Positions 18,504 to 27,173 are shown, counted from the stretch's first letter. The stretch is DNA of 64,000 nucleotides from an uncultured Lachnospiraceae bacterium (GCA_947632515.1 CANRPO010000009.1:33027-97026); one strand, 5' to 3'. The notes: a model not told the origin generated them from the letters alone. Numbers and translations are program-made.

Positions 18504-19301
18504 ATGTGTAAAATTATCGCGATTGCAAATCAAAAAGGCGGGGTCGGAAAGACCACGACGGCCATCAATCTCGGCATCGGACTGACTAATAAAGGCAACC
18601 GGGTTCTTCTGGTCGATTTAGATCCACAGGGAAACGCAACACAGGGACTTGGTTTTGATGCGGATTGCCTTGATACTACTATATCTACGATTTTGAGAAA
18701 AATAATCAATAAGGACTATGCGTTTACGCATGATTTCGGTATATTGCGGCATGAAGAAGGACTCGATCTCATGCCGGCTAATATTGAGTTGTCTGTTTTG
18801 GAAACGGAGATTATCTCTCTGTTTTTCGGCAGAGAAAAGATACTGAAGACATATTTGGATATGATCCGCACGGAATATGATTATATTCTAATTGACTGTA
18901 TGCCTTCGCTCAATCTTATAGCGATCAATGCGCTGGTGGCTGCAGATGAAGTTATCATTCCGCTGCACGCACAGTATTACAGTGTGCGCGGCTTGGAACA
19001 GCTCCTGCAGACGATCAGCTCTGTGAGATCTAACGGATTGAATGAAACGCTCAGCATAGCGGGAATTTTGTATACATGCGTCAATGACAGAACGACCTCG
19101 TTTCGTGACGTGCAAAAAATTTTAAAGGATGCATATGGCGCTAACGTCAAAATATATGATAATTACATACCGCGCAGCGTCAAGGCTGAAGAGGCTCCTT
19201 CGTATGGCAAAAGTATTTATGAATATGATCTGTCGGGCAAAGTATCCTGTGCCTACGGCAAATTCACGGATGAGTTTTTGACCATGCATACAGGGAGGTG
19301 A
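18504..19301 (+). CDS. parA: ParA/Soj-type partition ATPase
   Basis: A 265-residue ParA-family ATPase. The deviant Walker A is K-G-G-V-G-K-T-T near residue 11, followed by the L-V-D-L-D-P-Q-G-N motif and the I-D-C-M-P-S-L segment. Such proteins segregate plasmids and extrachromosomal forms of ICEs. I take ATG 18504 because GGAGG at 18491-18495 is 8 bp upstream; an ATG 15 bp earlier overlaps that site. The next gene starts 5 bp after the stop and is its likely partner. Confidence 0.93.
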   Translation: MCKIIAIANQKGGVGKTTTAINLGIGLTNKGNRVLLVDLDPQGNATQGLGFDADCLDTTISTILRKIINKDYAFTHDFGILRHEEGLDLMPANIELSVLETEIISLFFGREKILKTYLDMIRTEYDYILIDCMPSLNLIAINALVAADEVIIPLHAQYYSVRGLEQLLQTISSVRSNGLNETLSIAGILYTCVNDRTTSFRDVQKILKDAYGANVKIYDNYIPRSVKAEEAPSYGKSIYEYDLSGKVSCAYGKFTDEFLTMHTGR

Positions 19302-19306
19302 TTCTG

Positions 19307-20308
19307 ATGGGCGTAAAATTCAATGTAGCAGATCTGGGAAAGACGGGACTGCTTGATCCGGAGCAGCTGGGATATCAGGATTCCATGGAGATTATCAAGG
19401 ACGAAACCCTGAAAATGCAGAAATCTTTCGTAAAGATCGGATGGTATCTGAAACATATTCGGGATAGAGAGTTGTTCAAAGAGGACGGTTATGCCAATAT
19501 CTATGAATGCGCATCGGACAGGCTGGGCTATTCGCAATCCACGACCTCAAGATTTATCAATATCTGTGAAAAGTTTTCAAAAAACCATAATTCTCCCGAA
19601 TTGGATGACCGATACGCCGGATTTGACAAGTCGCAGATGATAGAAATGCTGCCGTTAGCGCCTGACCAACTGGAAAAAGTGACGCCCGACATGACGGTAC
19701 AGCAGATCAGAAACATCAAAGACTCCGCAAGAAAAGAATCCGACGCCGTCGATCGGGAGAGCGAGGGCGTCGAAGACATCCCGGAGCAGACATCCATTGA
19801 AACGGATTTCCCGGAATATATGCCGAAACCGACCGCATTGAGACAAGCGGCCGAGCCTGTCCGAAATAAGGAAGAACCTAAACCTCCATATAACCAAGAA
19901 CCGCTCATGGAGGAATATGCGACGTCGCATAGCGATGTGACAGAGGAAAGTTCAGACACAGATGCCGGAGAATGTCAAGACGGTTCTGAACACGATGAAC
20001 TTCCGTCCTTCCATAATAATGATCAGCGTAAGGAGTGGCTTTCCAACTATAAAGCGTGGGGTCTTTGGTACAGAGATGAAAATATTGACGTGAATTATTA
20101 TAAGTTTGACTTTACAGACGGCAGGCGGCTGATCGTAGAGGAGTATCCGCAGAGGCATGTAGGATTTCCGGTATCTTCCCGTTGTATTCCTTTCTCCGAT
20201 GAAGTATTTTATCATCTGCTGGAATTTGACAAAAAATACTGCCACGCTGCTGACAGCCGGACATATCTTGTGGATTTTTTAAGGAATCTACAGAACAGTA
20301 AAAGCTAA
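19307..20308 (+). CDS. ParB-like/DUF3102-type DNA-binding partner of ParA
   Basis: A 333-residue soluble protein encoded directly after parA. The N-terminal third (about 20-115) resembles the helix-turn-helix region of proteins that sit beside ParA in Clostridia elements, with S-Q-S-T-T-S-R-F-I as the likely recognition helix. A low-complexity acidic linker follows (about 140-235). The last 90 residues form a separate domain beginning near Y-K-F-D-F-T-D-G-R-R. The classical ParB nuclease motif is not visible. A copy of the element palindrome lies inside its coding sequence at 19917. DNA binding at centromere-like sites is inferred from context. Confidence 0.7.
   Translation: MGVKFNVADLGKTGLLDPEQLGYQDSMEIIKDETLKMQKSFVKIGWYLKHIRDRELFKEDGYANIYECASDRLGYSQSTTSRFINICEKFSKNHNSPELDDRYAGFDKSQMIEMLPLAPDQLEKVTPDMTVQQIRNIKDSARKESDAVDRESEGVEDIPEQTSIETDFPEYMPKPTALRQAAEPVRNKEEPKPPYNQEPLMEEYATSHSDVTEESSDTDAGECQDGSEHDELPSFHNNDQRKEWLSNYKAWGLWYRDENIDVNYYKFDFTDGRRLIVEEYPQRHVGFPVSSRCIPFSDEVFYHLLEFDKKYCHAADSRTYLVDFLRNLQNSKS
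19917..19930. repeat. Element palindrome, copy 1 (inside the ParB-like gene)
   Basis: A perfect ATGCGACGTCGCAT core. It is the only copy in the element that lies within a coding sequence. Confidence 0.85.
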
Positions 20309-20341
20309 AATAAAGCCTATATTGCAATCGCACAATATAGA

Positions 20342-20384
20342 TTCTGCCAATTTTTCTTTCCTCCAAATCATGATATTGGCAGAA
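20342..20384 (+). promoter_or_regulatory. Hairpin with anti-Shine-Dalgarno loop upstream of the replication gene
   Basis: TTCTGCCAAT (20342-20351) pairs with ATTGGCAGAA (20375-20384). The loop holds TTTCCTCC around 20360, complementary to the GGAGGG at 20421-20426 and to the G tract at 20450-20458 that precedes the next gene. A riboregulatory role is possible but unproven. Confidence 0.45.
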
Positions 20385-20389
20385 ACAGC

Positions 20390-20418
20390 AAAAGGCAGCC
20401 ATCGTGCTGCCTTTTCTG
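20390..20418 (+). terminator. Terminator between the parAB-like genes and the replication gene
   Basis: AAAAGGCAGC (20390-20399) and GCTGCCTTTT (20406-20415) form a 10-bp stem with the T run as part of the distal arm. It can act on transcripts from either strand. Confidence 0.7.
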
Positions 20419-20464
20419 TTGGAGGGAACCAATAACGACCCTGATATAAGGGGGGGGGCACTGC

Positions 20465-21406
20465 ATGTCTACAGTATTTCGTGTTATTAAGAACGAAAAT
20501 TACACGACTCTCAGTAATTATCATTTTAAAGATCGCCGCTTGTCTTGGAAAGCGAAAGGGTTATTGTCTACCATGTTATCCCTTCCCGGTGATTGGAATT
20601 ATACGATCGAGGGACTGGCGTCTCTGTCCGATGACGGGATTAAGGCGACCAATTCCGGCCTTCGAGAATTGGAACAATGCGGCTATCTTGTCCGACGGCA
20701 ATGCAGAGACGAAAACGGTCATTACGGCGTGACGGAATATATCATTTATGAGCAGCCGCAGGAGAAATCAGGCCAAGATCCTGAAACCGGCCAAGGACTT
20801 TCTCAAGTAAATGACCTAAACAGTCAACCGTATGTCCAAAACGGACAAACGGCCGAAAACAGGGCATTTTCACCGTATGTCCAAAATCGGCAAACCGAAA
20901 AACGGCAAACCGAAAAAGGTGTGCAATTAAATACTAATATATTAAATACTAAAGAATTAAATACTTATAATATTTCCGCCTCTTCCAGAGAAACCAAGGG
21001 ACAGGAAACGAAATATGAGGGTACGGATGAGGAAGAGAAAAAGAGACTGGAACTTGACAGAACCGCGCAGTCATGTCCGAGGGAACTTGTCGAGGCTGTA
21101 TATGCGGAATATGCAAAACGCGGTAAAGATCTTCGCAATTGGATCACGGCGGCAATGTTCAGGCAGATATGTATATCTATCATGGAGAAACAGCGCCGTG
21201 AGCCGATCAGGATGCTGCCGAATCTGATTAATACATATCTTGACAATCTGATAACCGGAGCAAGGACGATAGGATGCGGCAGTTTAGGGCGTGATTCGCC
21301 GACAGCGACAAGAGGTAATCCGTTTCTGAATTTTCCGCAGAACAGTTATGACTTTTCCGAGCTTGAAAAGGAGCTGAGCTGCGCTCAGGGAGGTGAAAGC
21401 AAATGA
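20465..21406 (+). CDS. Replisome organiser/DnaD-like winged-helix protein
   Basis: A 313-residue protein with an N-terminal winged helix (about 1-95) of the type found in phage and ICE replisome organisers, containing L-S-W-K-A-K-G-L-L-S and the pattern Y-T-I-E-G-L-A-S-L. A linker (about 115-165) has short P-Y-V-Q-N-x-Q-T repeats typical of this family, followed by a DnaD-like C-terminal helical region (about 195-265). It may load the helicase for autonomous replication of the excised element. The start ATG is 6 bp after a run of nine G that serves as the ribosome binding site. Confidence 0.75.
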   Translation: MSTVFRVIKNENYTTLSNYHFKDRRLSWKAKGLLSTMLSLPGDWNYTIEGLASLSDDGIKATNSGLRELEQCGYLVRRQCRDENGHYGVTEYIIYEQPQEKSGQDPETGQGLSQVNDLNSQPYVQNGQTAENRAFSPYVQNRQTEKRQTEKGVQLNTNILNTKELNTYNISASSRETKGQETKYEGTDEEEKKRLELDRTAQSCPRELVEAVYAEYAKRGKDLRNWITAAMFRQICISIMEKQRREPIRMLPNLINTYLDNLITGARTIGCGSLGRDSPTATRGNPFLNFPQNSYDFSELEKELSCAQGGESK

Positions 21407-21426
21407 TGACACGGGCACCGTAATTT

Positions 21427-21440
21427 ATGCGACGTCGCAT
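21427..21440. repeat. Element palindrome, copy 2 (perfect, extended)
   Basis: The 14-bp core ATGCGACGTCGCAT extends to an 11-bp half-site palindrome spanning 21423-21444. It lies between the replication gene and the SpoVG-like gene. Confidence 0.9.
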
Positions 21441-21472
21441 AAATCACAAGAAGTGAAGAAAGGGAAAAGAGC

Positions 21473-22195
21473 ATGAAATATTCAATCAAAGTCAATGAAG
21501 TAACCAACAATGAAGGCAGCCTTAAAGGGTATGCCTCCGTTACATTAAACGATTCCTTTAAACTCTCCAATATCCGAATCTTTGAAAATCAGGAGACGGG
21601 AGAGCTCTTTGTGGCCATGCCGAATTATAAGACAAGCGAAGTTGGCGAGAACGGAGAGAATGTCTACAAAGATATTTTTCATCCAATCACGAAGGAATCA
21701 AGGGAAGAACTGTATGCCAACATTCTGGACACATACAGGGAGCTGCATGACCATCAGGCAGGCAGATCCCACCGTACAACGGTGAATGAGAAGGACACCG
21801 TGATGCCTGATTTTTCGGTACGCGTCACACCCTATGAACGGGAAGGCAGCAATGTGAGAGGTCTTGCGAGCATCTGTTTTGACAACAGTATTGTTGTCAA
21901 CAATGTAACTGTCAATGAGAGCAGGGATGGCAAACTGTATGTGAACATGCCGAGCTACAGATCCAGCCAGACCGATGAACACGGCAAGCCGGTGTATAAG
22001 GATTTCTGTAACCCGGTTACGGCAAAATTCCGCGAGAAACTGTATGGCGACATCATCAGTACATACCAGCAGGCGAAGGAGCAGCAGAAGGAATCGCTGA
22101 TGAACAAGCTGAATCAAAATAAGGATGCGGTCGGAGCAAGAACTTCCGGCGATAAGGATAAGACGATCGAATCTCCGGATCGCAGCGAGAGGTAA
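21473..22195 (+). CDS. Tandem two-domain SpoVG-like protein
   Basis: A 240-residue protein made of two SpoVG domains. The first (about 3-88) has N-I-R-I-F-E-N and V-A-M-P-N-Y-K; the second (about 105-190) has N-V-T-V-N-E-S and V-N-M-P-S-Y-R. Each ends with a Y-K-D-(I/F)-x-x-P-(I/V)-T block and a helix. SpoVG is a small RNA- or DNA-binding regulator of about 95 residues, so this protein is a fused duplicate. The last 35 residues are a charged tail (S-L-M-N-K-L-N...S-E-R) shared with other proteins of the element. SpoVG-like genes are common in ICE conjugation regions. Confidence 0.82.
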   Translation: MKYSIKVNEVTNNEGSLKGYASVTLNDSFKLSNIRIFENQETGELFVAMPNYKTSEVGENGENVYKDIFHPITKESREELYANILDTYRELHDHQAGRSHRTTVNEKDTVMPDFSVRVTPYEREGSNVRGLASICFDNSIVVNNVTVNESRDGKLYVNMPSYRSSQTDEHGKPVYKDFCNPVTAKFREKLYGDIISTYQQAKEQQKESLMNKLNQNKDAVGARTSGDKDKTIESPDRSER

Positions 22196-22224
22196 CCGCC
22201 GCCGGGTATGCGGCGTCGTGAAAT

Positions 22225-22238
22225 ATGCGACGTCGCAT
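22225..22238. repeat. Element palindrome, copy 3
   Basis: Perfect ATGCGACGTCGCAT core, 30 bp after the SpoVG-like stop. An imperfect half copy (TATGCGGCGTCGTG) stands directly upstream at 22207-22220, giving a double site that recurs at 27341-27372. Confidence 0.9.
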
Positions 22239-22299
22239 AAATCATTTGCCGCATGTGATAGGATATGATATATTGGTTTTGAAGAAACGGGGTCGTGAC

Positions 22300-22971
22300 A
22301 TGGACATAAAAAAATATATTTTAAGTAATCGGGAATATTTTGAGGATTTCATTACCAGAAGTACCTATCATTCAAATGCAATAGAGGGAAACACGCTTTC
22401 CTATGCGGAGACATATGCCATTCTCTTTAATGACAATGAGTTCAAGGTATCTGCAAAGCCGCGTGAAATTTACGAAGCCATCAATCATAAATATGCGCTG
22501 CATTATGTTCTGGATCAATTGGACAGGAAACTGACGGAGTCCATGATCAAGGATATTGCCATGTTGATCAATAAAAATATATCGGAAATATCCGGATACA
22601 GGACAGTTCCGGTACGGATACGCGGTTCTGAACACATTCCGACGGCTCCGTCGCAAATACCGCAGATGATGATGTACTATGTGCACAATTATAATCAAAC
22701 AGTTTTTGATGATATATTTCAGAAAATGGCTCAGATGCATCTGCAGTTTGAAAGGATTCATCCTTTTGAAGATGGAAATGGGAGAACCGGACGACTGCTG
22801 CTGAACTATGAGCTGCTGAAGAACAATATGGCGCCGCTCGTAATCCCAAAGGAGCAGCGAACGGAATATTTCCTCATGCTGGAGAAACAGGACAGCATGG
22901 AGCTGTCACAATTTTTCAGGGAATTGAGCGAACAGGAGCAGGACCGGATCGATGCGATGCCGGAGAAATAG
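22300..22971 (+). CDS. Fic-domain protein with complete active site (class II)
   Basis: A 223-residue Fic protein. The catalytic motif is H-P-F-E-D-G-N-G-R-T-G-R with the base histidine present, so AMP or another nucleotide can probably be transferred to a target hydroxyl. The N-terminal S-N-A-I-E-G-N matches the inhibitory (S/T)-x-x-x-E-(G/N) helix, so activity is probably self-restrained. I start at ATG 22300; a longer frame begins inside the palindrome but has no ribosome binding site. It lies 32 bp before a second Fic gene. The target is unknown. Confidence 0.88.
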   Translation: MDIKKYILSNREYFEDFITRSTYHSNAIEGNTLSYAETYAILFNDNEFKVSAKPREIYEAINHKYALHYVLDQLDRKLTESMIKDIAMLINKNISEISGYRTVPVRIRGSEHIPTAPSQIPQMMMYYVHNYNQTVFDDIFQKMAQMHLQFERIHPFEDGNGRTGRLLLNYELLKNNMAPLVIPKEQRTEYFLMLEKQDSMELSQFFRELSEQEQDRIDAMPEK

Positions 22972-23003
22972 CCGGTTACTGAAAAACAGAAAAGAGGCCT
23001 GAT

Positions 23004-23792
23004 ATGATAAGCAACAAATACGAGATGACAACAGAAGAGAATATCTTCTGTGCCAAGAGGATTCTTGTGGATTCCGTATATAAACAGGCAAATTTGGAAG
23101 GGATTGCCGTTACATTTGCGCAGACGCAGGATATCTTAAACAATGTGAATGTAAATGGCATTACGCCTAATGAGATCAGCAAGGTATGCTGCCTGAGAGA
23201 TGGCTGGCATTATCTGTTGGATCATCTGCATAAACCTACAGATCTGATCTTTATGGAAGAACTGCATGAATTGGTCGCAAGATTTGATGTCCCCTATCAA
23301 TATCTGGGCAGACTTCGTACTGAGGATGTCCTTATCAGCGGCACATCGTGGCGTCCGGAGATTCCGAATGCTGATAAGATTTTCAGAAGACTATCTGAAT
23401 TGGCAAAGATCACGGACGATACGGAAAGAGCTTTGTCCATAGGACTCTATATCATGCGGGCGCAGCCTTTCAAAGATGGGAATAAAAGGATAGGATCCTT
23501 TGCCATTAACAAGGAATTGATCGAAAAGGGCAGAGGGATATTTAATGTTCCTGTTGAGAGGGACGGACAGTTTAAAGCAATGCTTGTAGACTACTACGAA
23601 ACAGATAACATGGGACCTTTGAAGAAGTGGATCTATGATCATTGTCTGGACGGAACAACATTAGCACCGAAGATTGATGCAATGCCGACAAAGGAAACTC
23701 TTACTGCCCGGCTCGCAGAAAATCAAGAGAAAATACGGATGCAAGAGAGAAACGGCACGGAGCGGACAGAGCCGGATCGTGGCGACAGATGA
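23004..23792 (+). CDS. Fic/Doc-like protein with His to Gln change in the active site
   Basis: A 262-residue Fic-fold protein. The motif reads Q-P-F-K-D-G-N-K-R, so glutamine stands where the catalytic histidine is expected. The inhibitory-helix position reads Q-A-N-L-E-G instead of starting with S or T. The rest of the fold looks intact. The change suggests a lost or altered nucleotidyl-transfer activity, perhaps a regulator of its neighbour. After I-D-A-M-P-T-K, a sequence close to the end of the first Fic protein, it carries a 35-residue charged tail like those of PcfB and the SpoVG-like protein. Confidence 0.82.
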   Translation: MISNKYEMTTEENIFCAKRILVDSVYKQANLEGIAVTFAQTQDILNNVNVNGITPNEISKVCCLRDGWHYLLDHLHKPTDLIFMEELHELVARFDVPYQYLGRLRTEDVLISGTSWRPEIPNADKIFRRLSELAKITDDTERALSIGLYIMRAQPFKDGNKRIGSFAINKELIEKGRGIFNVPVERDGQFKAMLVDYYETDNMGPLKKWIYDHCLDGTTLAPKIDAMPTKETLTARLAENQEKIRMQERNGTERTEPDRGDR

Positions 23793-23814
23793 TCGGAATT
23801 GGGAGTCGTGAAAT

Positions 23815-23828
23815 ATGCGATGTCGCAT
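23815..23828. repeat. Element palindrome, copy 4 (one mismatch)
   Basis: ATGCGATGTCGCAT, 22 bp after the stop of the second Fic gene, preceded by the same GTCGTGAAAT lead as copies 3 and 5. Confidence 0.85.
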
Positions 23829-23897
23829 AATAATGTTTAAGGAGCGGTGAACAGTATTGTTTGCCGCTTTTTTAGATAGCAGAGGAGGTGGATGAAA

Positions 23898-24389
23898 ATG
23901 AGTTATCAGGAATATCTCGTACAATCAAAAGGGAGTGTGCCGCTGGAAAAATTATCAGGCATGATAGATAGGATGTATAATCCCGACGTTCTTTCGTCAC
24001 GTCACACTATTGCAACACTGCGCAATGATCTATGCAGTGATAAGGTTTTGATTTTTGGCCGGGAATGTGATATAAAACCTGTTAATTTTACGGCGGGACA
24101 ACAGTTTCTGGTCTTAACGGGTGACAGAAGGGACGGATCTACAATTTTTCCGATACATATGCGTAAATTTGTAAACGTATATCCTATGGAGACGGTAATG
24201 AACAGCCCGCAAAATAAAGGTAAAGAGTATAAACAGATTTTTGTTGATACCCCAATAAAGCCTTTGCAAATGAAAAGAGGTCTTATGGACAGACTGAATG
24301 CAAGGAAAAAAGCCGTAAATCTTTCTAAAACGAGCAAAGACAATATTCCGCAGACTAAGAAAGATGATAGGGCTGCGGAAAGGAGGTAA
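23898..24389 (+). CDS. Hypothetical conjugation-region protein with shared C-terminal tail
   Basis: A 163-residue soluble protein that I do not recognise. The centre (about 35-100) looks like a compact alpha/beta domain. The last 40 residues, from about residue 128 (G-L-M-D-R-L-N-A-R-K), match the charged tail of PcfB and the SpoVG-like protein and end in A-E-R-R. I start at ATG 23898 because AGGAGGTG at 23883-23890 is 7 bp upstream; ATG 23892 is too close. It sits directly before pcfB, with its stop 4 bp before the pcfB start. Confidence 0.6.
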   Translation: MSYQEYLVQSKGSVPLEKLSGMIDRMYNPDVLSSRHTIATLRNDLCSDKVLIFGRECDIKPVNFTAGQQFLVLTGDRRDGSTIFPIHMRKFVNVYPMETVMNSPQNKGKEYKQIFVDTPIKPLQMKRGLMDRLNARKKAVNLSKTSKDNIPQTKKDDRAAERR

Positions 24390-24393
24390 GGAT

Positions 24394-24981
24394 ATGCCGC
24401 AGGAAGTATACAGCGAGATGGAGCAGTCTCTTAAATCAGGCGGACAGTACATGGTGTCCGCCAGTATCAAGGCGTCCAAGTTCACGGTGAAGGAATTTGA
24501 CAAGCTGTGTAAATGGATCCGAAACCGCCTGTCCGACAGGAATGAATCAAAGGTCGGCAGACAGAGCCTGAAAGCACTTCTGTCACATGGCAATCAGGTC
24601 ATGGAGATGGGCGTTGCCGTGCCGGAACCTGAAGACATTGGAAAGGCAGATCCGAAACAGGAAGGCTTGAACTGGGACAAAAAGATGATCAAGGGCTTTG
24701 AGAAATACGCAGATAAGTTTGGCGTCAACTACACGATCCTGCAGGAAAAAGATAAGAACGGAGATAAGACATACCATGTATTTTTTGAGGCAAAGGACGC
24801 GGTCGCTGTATCAGAATGCCTGAAAAGCTATCTGAAGAATGACCGGATGAAACAGCAAAACCGCAGATCGCTCATGGACAGATTCCGCTCACATCAGAAG
24901 GACGTCACGGAGCGCACGGAGCACGAGCATTCCGGGGAAGACAAGATAAAGGACAAGGTGCCGCATCATGAAGAAAGATAA
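24394..24981 (+). CDS. pcfB: PcfB/DUF3801-family conjugation protein
   Basis: A 195-residue protein of the PcfB family, an accessory factor that works with the VirD4-type coupling protein PcfC in Gram-positive conjugation. The A-S-I-K-A-S-K-F-T-V-K-E-F and F-G-V-N-Y-T-I-L-Q-E segments are characteristic. The tail begins S-L-M-D-R-F-R and ends H-E-E-R. AGGAGG precedes ATG 24394, and the gene overlaps virD4 by 14 bp, as expected for proteins made together. Confidence 0.88.
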   Translation: MPQEVYSEMEQSLKSGGQYMVSASIKASKFTVKEFDKLCKWIRNRLSDRNESKVGRQSLKALLSHGNQVMEMGVAVPEPEDIGKADPKQEGLNWDKKMIKGFEKYADKFGVNYTILQEKDKNGDKTYHVFFEAKDAVAVSECLKSYLKNDRMKQQNRRSLMDRFRSHQKDVTERTEHEHSGEDKIKDKVPHHEER

Positions 24982-26836
24982 GATATTAAAGGAGATCAAA
25001 AAGCATAAAGTACAGATTATCATATTTCTTGTTTTGGCGCATTTTGAGGCAAAAGCCCTCACCCTGTATGAGATTGTTGACCATGATATTGTGTCGTTGA
25101 GTGAAAATATGGACATGCTCTGGAAATATCCGTTTCCGGATTACTCACTGATGAGATATATACTGTGCCTGGCGTTTACAGCCGGACTGTACTGGTGTAT
25201 GCTCAACAGTAATCCGCACCGCGGCAAGAAGTTCCGGCCCGGAGAAGAATACGGCGATGCGCGCTGGGGAACGACAGATGACATAGCGCCGTTCATAGAC
25301 AAGGATCCCTATCACAATATGATCTTCTCCAAAACGGAAAGACTGTCCATGAACGGACGTATGCCGGATATGGAACTGAACCGGAATAAGAATGTCTTAG
25401 TCATCGGTTCGTCCGGCGCGGGCAAGACATACGGCTATGTAAAGCCCAATATCCTGCAGATGGATTGTTCGTATGTTGTTACCGATCCGAAAGGGACTAT
25501 CGTCGCGGAATCGGGTGCTGCGTTTGCAAGGGGTTCTCCCAAGAAGGATGACAACGGCAATATTGTCCGTGACAGCCATGGGAAGATCGTCAGGGAACCC
25601 TATAAGATCAAGATCCTCAATACCATAGACTTTTCTAAATCCATGCACTACAACCCGTTTGCCTATATTCGAGAAGAGAAGGACATATTAAAACTGGCAA
25701 ACGCACTGTTTACAGCGTTAAAAAAGAAAGATGCAGGAGGCGGCAGCGACCCGTTTTGGGACGAGGCTGCCTTTTTGTGGCTCCAGGCGCACATGGGTCT
25801 GATCTGGTATGAGGCATTGCCGGAAGAGAAGAACATGAATACGCTGATCGAACTGCTCAATGCCAGCGAGGTGAGAGAGGATGATGACGAGTTTGAGAAT
25901 GCAGTGGATCTGCTCTTTAAGGATCTGGAAAAAGAAAAGGGAAGTGAGCACTTTGCGGTGCGGCAGTATAAAAAGTACAAGCTGGCCGCCGGAAAGACGG
26001 CAAAGAGTATTTTGATCACGCTCGGCTCCAAACTGTCAGCATTTGACATTCAACAGGTGCGGGACATGATGGCGGACGATGAACTGGAGTTGGACAGACT
26101 GGGTGATGAGAAGACAATCCTGTTTATCATCGTATCCGATACGGACAGGACGTTCAATTTTATTCCCGCCATGGTATATAAGCAGTTGTTTGATACTCTT
26201 GCTTACCATGCGGACAACGACTGCGGAGGCAAGCTGCCCGTACATGTACGCTGCATCATGGATGAGTTTGCCAATCTCGGCAAGATCGAAGACTGGGAGA
26301 TATTGATCTCTACGATACGAAGCAGAGAGATCTCGGCAGACATGATCCTGCAGTCCAAGGCGCAGCTTAAGAGCGTGTACAGGGACGATGCGGAAACGAT
26401 CGAGGACAACTGCGACACGACCATCTTCTTGGGAGGTAAGGGAAAGACGACGCTGAAGGACATCGAGGAGGCGCTTGGCAAGGAAACGATCGATCTGTTC
26501 ACGCACAACGATTCCAGAGGGCAGTCTTCCACATTCGGCATCAATTATAACAAAGTCGGCAAGGAACTGATGAGTGTGTTCAAACTCAATGTCATGCCGC
26601 GAAAAAAGTGCATCATCCAGCTTTCCGGAGTTCCGCCGTTCTATTCGGATAAGTACGACTTGAAGGAACATCCCAGATTCAGGATGACGGGAGATTATGA
26701 TGAACGCCTTATGTTTGATGCTAAAAGTTATCTGGCACAATACCGCCAAAGGCGCCATCTTGTGTTTAAACAAAGCGACCTGAACCGCGTCTATTATGAC
26801 TGCGGTCCGGTACCACAACAAAAAAGGACCGGTTAA
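24968..26836 (+). CDS. VirD4/TraG-type conjugative coupling ATPase (PcfC-like)
   Basis: A 622-residue type IV coupling protein. Two N-terminal membrane helices (about 15-35 and 62-80) anchor an ATPase domain with Walker A G-S-S-G-A-G-K-T and Walker B M-D-E-F-A-N-L-G-K-I. It would bring DNA or protein substrates to the secretion channel. The length is normal and no frameshift is visible, so the coupling protein has been kept while other transfer genes decayed. No VirB4 motor gene is present anywhere in the element. Confidence 0.95.
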   Translation: MKKDKILKEIKKHKVQIIIFLVLAHFEAKALTLYEIVDHDIVSLSENMDMLWKYPFPDYSLMRYILCLAFTAGLYWCMLNSNPHRGKKFRPGEEYGDARWGTTDDIAPFIDKDPYHNMIFSKTERLSMNGRMPDMELNRNKNVLVIGSSGAGKTYGYVKPNILQMDCSYVVTDPKGTIVAESGAAFARGSPKKDDNGNIVRDSHGKIVREPYKIKILNTIDFSKSMHYNPFAYIREEKDILKLANALFTALKKKDAGGGSDPFWDEAAFLWLQAHMGLIWYEALPEEKNMNTLIELLNASEVREDDDEFENAVDLLFKDLEKEKGSEHFAVRQYKKYKLAAGKTAKSILITLGSKLSAFDIQQVRDMMADDELELDRLGDEKTILFIIVSDTDRTFNFIPAMVYKQLFDTLAYHADNDCGGKLPVHVRCIMDEFANLGKIEDWEILISTIRSREISADMILQSKAQLKSVYRDDAETIEDNCDTTIFLGGKGKTTLKDIEEALGKETIDLFTHNDSRGQSSTFGINYNKVGKELMSVFKLNVMPRKKCIIQLSGVPPFYSDKYDLKEHPRFRMTGDYDERLMFDAKSYLAQYRQRRHLVFKQSDLNRVYYDCGPVPQQKRTG

Positions 26837-26858
26837 GGACCGGAGAAAAGAGGAGAAA

Positions 26859-27173
26859 ATGAAATCATTATTAGCAGGAGCAGTAATCAACACGGTAACC
26901 AAGCTGAACGCTGCAGCGACGATCGGAGCGGCGCAGATGACAGGCGTCCTTGCAGCAGGATCGGCGGACGGGCTGAAACCAATTTTTAATATTGTTGTCA
27001 TGGGTGGCGCGGGGATCCTTGCATTTAAGGGACTGGCGACGCTTGGCGAATCTCAGGGTGAACAGAGTTCGGCGCAGAAATCGCAGGCATATGGTTTTCT
27101 TGGCGGTGCAGCGATCCTTGCCGTCGGTGGCTTGGCCCTGATCGATTATCTGTTTAATTCCTTATCTGTATGA
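26859..27173 (+). CDS. Maff2-family small membrane protein
   Basis: A 104-residue protein with two hydrophobic helices (about 45-65 and 80-98) and the motif G-A-G-I-L-A-F-K-G-L. Maff2 proteins follow the coupling ATPase in many Clostridia ICEs and are probably a pilin-like or channel component comparable to VirB2. It starts 22 bp after virD4 with GAGGAG as ribosome binding site. Confidence 0.82.
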   Translation: MKSLLAGAVINTVTKLNAAATIGAAQMTGVLAAGSADGLKPIFNIVVMGGAGILAFKGLATLGESQGEQSSAQKSQAYGFLGGAAILAVGGLALIDYLFNSLSV

